Of a stretch of 64,000 nucleotides of DNA, positions 59,233 to 64,000 are shown one piece after another. A program made the position numbers and the translations under genes. The notes beneath the pieces were generated by a model. It ran no database searches and had not been told where the DNA came from. It was given only the letters and a program-made list of their open reading frames with translations. The DNA lies in assembly GCA_029547805.1 (NCBI GenBank), contig JAKPOP010000006.1, positions 1 to 64,000 on the forward strand, written 5' to 3'. Every line of letters starts with the position of its first letter. The stretch's first letter is position 1. The stretch is from Deltaproteobacteria bacterium (GTDB lineage Bacteria > Myxococcota_A > UBA9042 > DTJE01).

Positions 59233-60978
59233 ATGTCCGACGATCGCACGCTGGGGTGGGAGGATCCACGGGAGGGACCGGAGGGGGGCCCGACGCCGTC
59301 CCCAGGGTCCGGGGCTCCCACGCAGCCGGATGTCACCCGGGACGTTCCCTCCGACGCACGCCCCACCTCGATGGAGGCCGGCGACGTCCAGGCCCGGGTC
59401 GCGGCCCAGGTGGCGGCGGTGTCCCTGCCCGGGACTCCGGACCCGGGGACGGACCCGATGATCGGGCGCCTGATCCACGGGCGCTTCCTGATCGAGTCCC
59501 GGATCGGCGCCGGAGGCATGGGCATCGTCTACAAGGCCCGCCAGACCGGGATCGACCGTCCGGTGGCGGTCAAGATGCTGCTCCGGGAACTGGCCGGCGA
59601 CGAGAAGGTCATCAAGCGCTTCCAGATCGAGGCCCTGGCGGTCAGCCGCCTGAACCACCCGAACACCATCCGGATCTACGACTTCGGCCAGATCGAGGAC
59701 GGCACCCTCTACTTTGCGATGGAGTTCCTGGAGGGCCGCAACCTGGAGCAGACCCTCCGGCGGGAGGGGGCCCTGTCGGTCCGGCGGTCCCTGCACATCA
59801 TGCGCCAGATCGCCGCCTCGCTCACGGAGGCTCACGAGAAGGGCATCGTCCACCGGGACCTCAAGCCGGACAACGTCTTCCTGGTCCGGGTGGGCGAGGA
59901 CGCGGATTTCGTGAAGGTGCTGGACTTCGGCGTCGCGAAACTGCGGGAGGCCGACCAGCGCCAGGGCACGGTCACCCAGGCCGGGACCATCTTCGGGACC
60001 CCACGCTACATGGCCCCGGAGCAGTGCCGGTCGATGGCGGTGGACCACCGGGCCGACCTCTACGCCATCGGCGTGATCGGCTACGAACTGATGACGGGAA
60101 GGCCCCCCTTCGACGCCGAGAACCCCCTGGCGATCCTGATCCAGCACGTCCAGGAACCGCCACCGGCCATGGCCGAGGCCCGGCCGGACCTGGAGGTCCC
60201 CGAGGAGGTGGAGGCGCTGGTGATGCGCTGCCTCCAGAAGGACCCGGGGGATCGATTCCAGACGGCGGCGGACCTGGTCGCCGAGATCCGGCGCTGCGAG
60301 TCCGCTCTGGCGGGGCGTTTTCAGGAAATCGTGCGCATCGAGGGGCGCCGCCCGCCTCCCCGAAAGACGGACCTCCGGGACGTCGAGACGGTGATGGGAC
60401 CGGTGGAGACTCCGGCACGAGGTCCCCGGAAGCGGGGGTGGGTCCGGGGCGCCATCCTCCTGGCAGGGCTGCTGGCAGCGGGGGCGACCGCCTACGTCGT
60501 CCTGGTTCCCCGATCGCCTTCCCCAACCCCCTCCGTCGCCATCGAGACTCCGGCCGCCCCGACCCCGGCCCCGGCGTCGACGGCCCCCGCGGACCCGGCG
60601 GTCCCCTCCACCGTGCACCTGCGGGTCACCTCGGCTCCGGCGGAGGCCGACGTGCTCCTCGGGGACCGGGTGCTGGGAAGGACCCCCGCAGAGGTCGAGG
60701 TCCCCTATGGCCGGGAGTCCCTGTCCCTGACCTTCCGGAAGAGCGGGTTCCAGGATGCCCAGGTGTCGGTGATTCCCGATCGGGATGGGGCCCTGTCGGC
60801 GAACCTGGTCCCTCGGGCCGCGCCCCGACCGGCCGCCGGATCGGCAGCCCGGGTCCGGGAGACCCAGGGGGAGGGATCGAAGCCCCCTGCGGCGGACCGG
60901 ACAACGCCGGCGGCGGAGAAGCCTCCCGCCAGGACCGGGACCGAGCCGGGCCGGGTCAAGGACCTCAAGACCTTCTGA
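59233..60978 (+). CDS. Membrane-anchored Ser/Thr protein kinase with PEGA domain
   Basis: Protein of 581 residues. An acidic N-terminal tail precedes the kinase domain (about 80-350). It has 'GAGGMGIVYKA', Lys114 ('VAVKM'), Glu133, 'HRDLKPDN' (HRD 207-209) and DFG at 231-233. A single membrane segment (about 399-422) is followed by a Pro/Ala linker and an extracytoplasmic PEGA module (about 455-525, 'ADVLLGDRVLGRTPAEVEVPYG'). So it can sense at the envelope and phosphorylate inside. The ATG at 59233 has AGGGGG upstream. It is divergent from the deacetylase gene and 18 bases before thpR. FHA proteins such as that at 16352 are likely readers of such kinases. Confidence 0.92.
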   Translation: MSDDRTLGWEDPREGPEGGPTPSPGSGAPTQPDVTRDVPSDARPTSMEAGDVQARVAAQVAAVSLPGTPDPGTDPMIGRLIHGRFLIESRIGAGGMGIVYKARQTGIDRPVAVKMLLRELAGDEKVIKRFQIEALAVSRLNHPNTIRIYDFGQIEDGTLYFAMEFLEGRNLEQTLRREGALSVRRSLHIMRQIAASLTEAHEKGIVHRDLKPDNVFLVRVGEDADFVKVLDFGVAKLREADQRQGTVTQAGTIFGTPRYMAPEQCRSMAVDHRADLYAIGVIGYELMTGRPPFDAENPLAILIQHVQEPPPAMAEARPDLEVPEEVEALVMRCLQKDPGDRFQTAADLVAEIRRCESALAGRFQEIVRIEGRRPPPRKTDLRDVETVMGPVETPARGPRKRGWVRGAILLAGLLAAGATAYVVLVPRSPSPTPSVAIETPAAPTPAPASTAPADPAVPSTVHLRVTSAPAEADVLLGDRVLGRTPAEVEVPYGRESLSLTFRKSGFQDAQVSVIPDRDGALSANLVPRAAPRPAAGSAARVRETQGEGSKPPAADRTTPAAEKPPARTGTEPGRVKDLKTF

Positions 60979-60996
60979 CCGGGAGGGCAGGGAACG

Positions 60997-61551
60997 ATGC
61001 GATGCTTCCTGGCCGTGACGGTCCCCGAGGAGGTCCGCCGAGAGGTGGACCAGGTGATTCGGCGCCTCCGTTCCCGGCTTCCGGGGGCCCGGTTCGTCCC
61101 CGTCCAGTCCCTGCACTTGACGCTGCACTTCTTCGAGGACCTCGACGAGGACCAGGTGTTGCGGGCGGGTGAGGCCGCCCGGAAGGGCGCCGCCCAGGTG
61201 GCCCCGTTCGACGTGGCCTTTCAGGGACCTGGGGTCTTTCCGGACCTGGCCCGGCCCCGGGTGTTGTGGATGGGACTGGAGCGGGGCGCCTGGCAGCTGG
61301 AGGCCCTCCAGCGGGCCATCGGGAGCGGACTGAGACTCCTGGGACTCCCGGTGGATGCCCGACCCTATTCCCCCCACCTGACCCTGGCCCGGCTGCATGC
61401 CCCCTCTCCCGAGGTCGCTCGAATCATCGCGGACCGGGACCTGCGTTCCACGACCCCGTTTTTGGTGACGGACGTGGTGCTCTTCGAGAGCCGCCTCCAC
61501 CCCCAGGGGGCCGAGCACCTGCCCCGCCTGTCGTTTCCCCTGGGCTCCTGA
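60997..61551 (+). CDS. thpR: RNA 2',3'-cyclic phosphodiesterase (2H family)
   Basis: Protein of 184 residues of the LigT/ThpR group. It has the two HxTx motifs that give the 2H family its name: 'HLTLHFF' near residue 40 and 'HLTLARL' near 126. 'MRCFLAVTVPEEVRREV' is the typical start. It opens 2',3'-cyclic phosphates on RNA ends. It starts 18 bases after the kinase and lies before ilvE on the same strand, with no evident functional link. Confidence 0.92.
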   Translation: MRCFLAVTVPEEVRREVDQVIRRLRSRLPGARFVPVQSLHLTLHFFEDLDEDQVLRAGEAARKGAAQVAPFDVAFQGPGVFPDLARPRVLWMGLERGAWQLEALQRAIGSGLRLLGLPVDARPYSPHLTLARLHAPSPEVARIIADRDLRSTTPFLVTDVVLFESRLHPQGAEHLPRLSFPLGS

Positions 61552-61560
61552 GTTTCGGGG

Positions 61561-61589
61561 TTGTTCCGAATGACGCCTCGGTCTAGCAT
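61561..61589 (+). promoter_or_regulatory. Candidate promoter for ilvE
   Basis: TTGTTC (61561-61566) and TAGCAT (61584-61589) are 17 bases apart, 51 bases before the ATG at 61641. Read by eye. Confidence 0.4.
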
Positions 61590-61640
61590 CCCTGACGGTC
61601 GGGGAGGAGACCTCTCGCCGGAGAGGAGAAAGGAGCCGGA

Positions 61641-62579
61641 ATGATTCAGAAAGAACGCTGGATCTGGATGGACGGGGAGTTTCGGCCCTGGGACGACGCG
61701 AGGGTGCACGTGCTCTCTCACACCCTGCACTACGGTTACGGGGCCTTCGAGGGCATCCGGGCCTATCACCTGGAGGACGGCCGGTCCGCGGTGTTCCGGC
61801 TCCAGGATCACATGCAGAGGCTGATCCACAGCGCCCGCCTGCTGGAACTGCAGGTTCCCTACGGGATCGAGGACCTCTGCGCCGCCGCCCGGGAGACGCT
61901 GGCCCGAAACGGTATGACCGAGGGCTACATCCGGCCATTGGTGTACCTGGGAGACCGGGAGGTGGGGGTCTATCCGGGCAACGCCCCGGACGTTCGCGTG
62001 GCCATCATCACCTGGCGATGGGGCGCCTACCTGGGACCCGAGGCCCTCCAGAAGGGGATCCGGGTGAAGGTCTCGACGTACCAGAAGCATCACGTCAATG
62101 CCCTGCTCGTGAAAGGGAAGATCTGCGGGCACTACGTGAACTCGGTGCTGGCGAAGATGGAGGCGAAGCGGGAGGGCTACGACGAGGGCATCCTGCTGGA
62201 TCACGGCGGCTACGTGGCCGAGGGGTCCGGGGAGAACCTGTTCGTGGTGCGGGATCGGGTGATCCTGACCCCGGGCAACGACGCCTCGATCCTGAACGGG
62301 ATCACCCGCAGCAGCGTGATCGCCCTGGCCCGGGACATGGGACTGGAGGTCCGGGAGACCCGCCTGACCCGGAGCGACCTCTATCTGGCCGACGAGGTCT
62401 TCTTCAGCGGCACCGCGGCCGAGATCACCCCGATCCGGGAGATCGACCGGCGGGTCGTCGGGGCCGGCGAGGCCGGGCCGGTCACCCGGTCTCTGCAGCA
62501 GGCGTTCTTCGACGTGGTGCGGGGGCGGGATGCCCGGTACCATCGCTGGCTGGATTTCTACGAACCGGATCATTCGTGA
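61641..62579 (+). CDS. ilvE: Branched-chain amino acid aminotransferase
   Basis: Transaminates leucine, isoleucine and valine with PLP, in the cytoplasm. The 312-residue protein is class IV. It begins 'WMDGEFRPWDDARVHVLSHTLHYG', with the arm that gates substrate, and has the PLP Lys near 160 ('KICGHYVNS', with His where Asn is usual before the Tyr). It also has 'DEGILLDHGGYVAEGSGENLFVV', 'LNGITRSSVI' and 'DEVFFSGTAAEITPI'. The ATG has AAAGGAGCC upstream. rsmI starts inside its stop (TGATG). Confidence 0.94.
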   Translation: MIQKERWIWMDGEFRPWDDARVHVLSHTLHYGYGAFEGIRAYHLEDGRSAVFRLQDHMQRLIHSARLLELQVPYGIEDLCAAARETLARNGMTEGYIRPLVYLGDREVGVYPGNAPDVRVAIITWRWGAYLGPEALQKGIRVKVSTYQKHHVNALLVKGKICGHYVNSVLAKMEAKREGYDEGILLDHGGYVAEGSGENLFVVRDRVILTPGNDASILNGITRSSVIALARDMGLEVRETRLTRSDLYLADEVFFSGTAAEITPIREIDRRVVGAGEAGPVTRSLQQAFFDVVRGRDARYHRWLDFYEPDHS

Positions 62580-63343
62580 TGCCGCGGTCTCCTCGGACTC
62601 GCCCGGAGGGCCTCCCGGAACCCGGCGCCGCCGCCGGGGACGGGACGACTGGATCGCTGTTCGTGGTCGCGACGCCCCTGGGCAACCTCGAGGACCTCTC
62701 CTCCCGCGCCCTACGGGTCCTCCGGGAGGTCCCGGTGATCGCCTGCGAGGACACCCGCACCGCCGGGATGCTGCTGCACCACCTGGGGATTTCCCGGGAG
62801 GGGCGTCGTCTGGTGCCCTACCACGACGCCAACGAGTCGCGACAGGTGGCGGGACTGATGCGCATCCTGATGGAGGGGAGCGACGTTGCCCTGATCTCCG
62901 AGGCCGGAACGCCGCTGGTCTCCGATCCGGGCTACCGGATCGTGTCCTCGGCCCGGGCAGCGGGCATCCGGGTGGTGCCGATCCCCGGTCCATGCGCGGC
63001 CATTGCGGCCCTGTCGGTGTCCGGCCTTCCCACGGATCGGTTCTGCTTCCTGGGCTTCGTGCCCGCGAGGCCCGGTCGGCGGCGCGCCATGATCCAGGCC
63101 CTGACCGCCGACCTGGGAACCTGCATCTGCTACGTCCCGGCCCGGAGCGTCGGGAAGGTCCTCGAGGACTTCCGGGACCTCCACCCCGATTGGAACCTCG
63201 TCATCGCCCGGGAGATGACCAAGATGTTCGAGGAGTTCCTGGCGGGGACCGCCGGGGACCTCCTGGGCCGCTGGGGGGAGTCCCGGGCCCGGGGGGAGGT
63301 CACCCTGCTGGCGGCTCCTCCCTCCCGTCGCGCCGGCGCCTGA
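62579..63343 (+). CDS. rsmI: 16S rRNA (cytidine1402-2'-O)-methyltransferase
   Basis: Methylates C1402 of 16S rRNA with SAM. The 254-residue protein has 'VATPLGNLEDLS' near the start, 'ACEDTRTAG', 'ISEAGTPLVSDPGY' and 'PGPCAAIAALSVSGLP', the standard signature of this tetrapyrrole-methylase-fold family. It is about 30 residues shorter than E. coli RsmI, mainly at the C-terminus. The ATG shares one base with the ilvE stop, so the two are coupled. Its end overlaps the convergent DUF4349 gene by 44 bases. Confidence 0.93.
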   Translation: MPRSPRTRPEGLPEPGAAAGDGTTGSLFVVATPLGNLEDLSSRALRVLREVPVIACEDTRTAGMLLHHLGISREGRRLVPYHDANESRQVAGLMRILMEGSDVALISEAGTPLVSDPGYRIVSSARAAGIRVVPIPGPCAAIAALSVSGLPTDRFCFLGFVPARPGRRRAMIQALTADLGTCICYVPARSVGKVLEDFRDLHPDWNLVIAREMTKMFEEFLAGTAGDLLGRWGESRARGEVTLLAAPPSRRAGA

Positions 63344-64000
63344 TGCGGCAGGCCCCCCGACCGATGGCCAGCAGGGCCAGGACCCAGGGCACCGAAGCAA
63401 GGGTGGCCACGGCTCCATCTGCCAGGGCCCCGGCCGGGTCTCGGGCGATCCGGGTCCAGGCCGCGGGCACCCGCCGCAGGATCGATCGCCCCTCGGGGGA
63501 CGCCGTGGTCGGCGGGGCCGGCTCCACGAGTCGCACCGCGAAGGCCGCATACTGGGACCGAAACTCCAGCACCTTGACCTGGGCCGCCAGTTCGGCCATC
63601 TCGCGCAGCACGCGGGCGTGCTCCGTCTCGGCGGCGACCCGGTCGGCGCAGGTGGTGGTCGGTTCGGACAGGATGCCTCGGAGCCGGGCCTCGGTCTCCC
63701 GGAGGGCCGCCAGTCGGGCGTTCGCCTGGACCATCTCGGCCGTCATGTCCGTGACCGCCTGGTTCGTGGCCAGCGGGGTGCCCAGCTGGTGCAGCAGGGC
63801 GAGCATCGCGTCGGCCTGGCGCAGGTCCCCCGAGAAGGCGATCACCGCGGATCGTCGTCCATCGGTCCGCCGCTCCGGCGATTCCTTGTCGGAGACGTAG
63901 CCGCCACGAGCCACCAGGGCCTCCTCCAGGCGCCCCAGGGACTCCGGGACCGAGGAGACCTCGATGGCCAGGGCCGTCCTGCGGCTGGAGGTCTCCGGAG
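63300..64000 (-). CDS. DUF4349 domain protein (cut by the window edge)
   Basis: The C-terminal part of a DUF4349 protein, at least 233 codons; the start lies beyond the window. The frame reads '...VPESLGRLEEALVARGGYVSDKES', which is the family pattern, followed by a coiled coil (about residues 'TAEMVQANARLAALRETEARLRGIL') and a membrane segment near the end ('VATLASVPWVLALLAIG'), then an Arg-rich tail. Function unknown; predicted as membrane-anchored with a large periplasmic coiled coil. The 3' end overlaps rsmI by 44 bases on the other strand. Any start codon within the window, such as GTG at 63914, is internal. Confidence 0.78.
   Translation of the reverse strand, partial: PETSSRRTALAIEVSSVPESLGRLEEALVARGGYVSDKESPERRTDGRRSAVIAFSGDLRQADAMLALLHQLGTPLATNQAVTDMTAEMVQANARLAALRETEARLRGILSEPTTTCADRVAAETEHARVLREMAELAAQVKVLEFRSQYAAFAVRLVEPAPPTTASPEGRSILRRVPAAWTRIARDPAGALADGAVATLASVPWVLALLAIGRGACRIRRRRDGREEPPAG

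Noticed and set aside
1-64000. Mobile elements, CRISPR arrays, rRNA genes or prophage
   Set aside because: No transposase, integrase, direct repeats with spacers, rRNA or phage structural genes were seen on either strand.

Overview
The window is a GC-rich, gene-dense chromosomal segment of a Gram-negative bacterium, with 47 complete protein genes, one cut protein gene and one tRNA gene. The gene content points to the Myxococcota (deltaproteobacterial) side of the tree. The signs are eukaryotic-type Ser/Thr kinases with PEGA or DUF4388 tails, several cysteine-rich lipoproteins with long Asp/Pro/Gly linkers, a zinc-ribbon/double-FHA protein, PilZ and HD-GYP proteins, and an outer-membrane TPR-porin. 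This assignment is inferred from gene content only; no rRNA or marker tree is available. I see no insertion sequence, prophage, CRISPR array or rRNA, and the window reads as ordinary chromosome rather than an island.

Layout. (1) 0.3-8.3 kb, plus strand: a three-repeat cysteine-rich lipoprotein, a Kelch-like lipoprotein, a TPR-PEGA protein and a Ser/Thr kinase with a DUF4388 tail. (2) 18.8-8.3 kb, minus strand: a long co-directional run of zinc-ribbon protein, PdxB-like dehydrogenase, double-FHA protein, RNase E/G, seryl-tRNA synthetase, tRNA-Arg(CCG), a short SerA, PurA, an HD-GYP protein and a hypothetical. (3) 19.0-24.2 kb: a PilZ-like protein facing an operon of potassium uptake (TrkH/TrkA), a flavodiiron protein and an aminotransferase. 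(4) 24.5-33.4 kb: a large hybrid histidine kinase, then hemW-lepA, an antistasin-like lipoprotein, a flavin reductase-like protein and an Mpo1-like protein. (5) 33.4-38.2 kb, minus strand: a hotdog thioesterase, an exported GH2 glycosidase and a lipoprotein. (6) 38.5-41.8 kb: cytochrome bd oxidase (cydAB) behind a good promoter, then another lipoprotein. (7) 46.1-41.8 kb, minus strand: an ethanolamine ammonia-lyase locus (eutB, eutC) followed by a protein that joins the microcompartment shell protein EutL to the cobalamin adenosyltransferase EutT, then a small alpha/beta hydrolase. (8) 46.3-54.9 kb: a diguanylate cyclase overlapping thiD, a polytopic membrane protein, a lipoprotein esterase whose halves appear in swapped order, a methyltransferase and a LolA-like protein. 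(9) 59.0-55.0 kb, minus strand: a deacetylase-like protein and a TPR-porin, resembling the export end of a polysaccharide pathway. (10) 59.2-64.0 kb: a Ser/Thr kinase with a PEGA tail, thpR, ilvE, rsmI and a cut DUF4349 gene.

How the parts fit. Housekeeping genes (translation, serine/PLP/purine supply, K+ uptake, bd oxidase) are interleaved with signalling and envelope genes. The two loci most likely to hold new biology are the minimal eut locus with its EutL-EutT fusion and apparently leaderless eutB, and the lipoprotein esterase at 50.9-53.2 kb, which looks circularly permuted. Many long reading frames on the opposite strand of real genes are by-products of high GC and are not annotated. 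Promoters were read by eye and are tentative.
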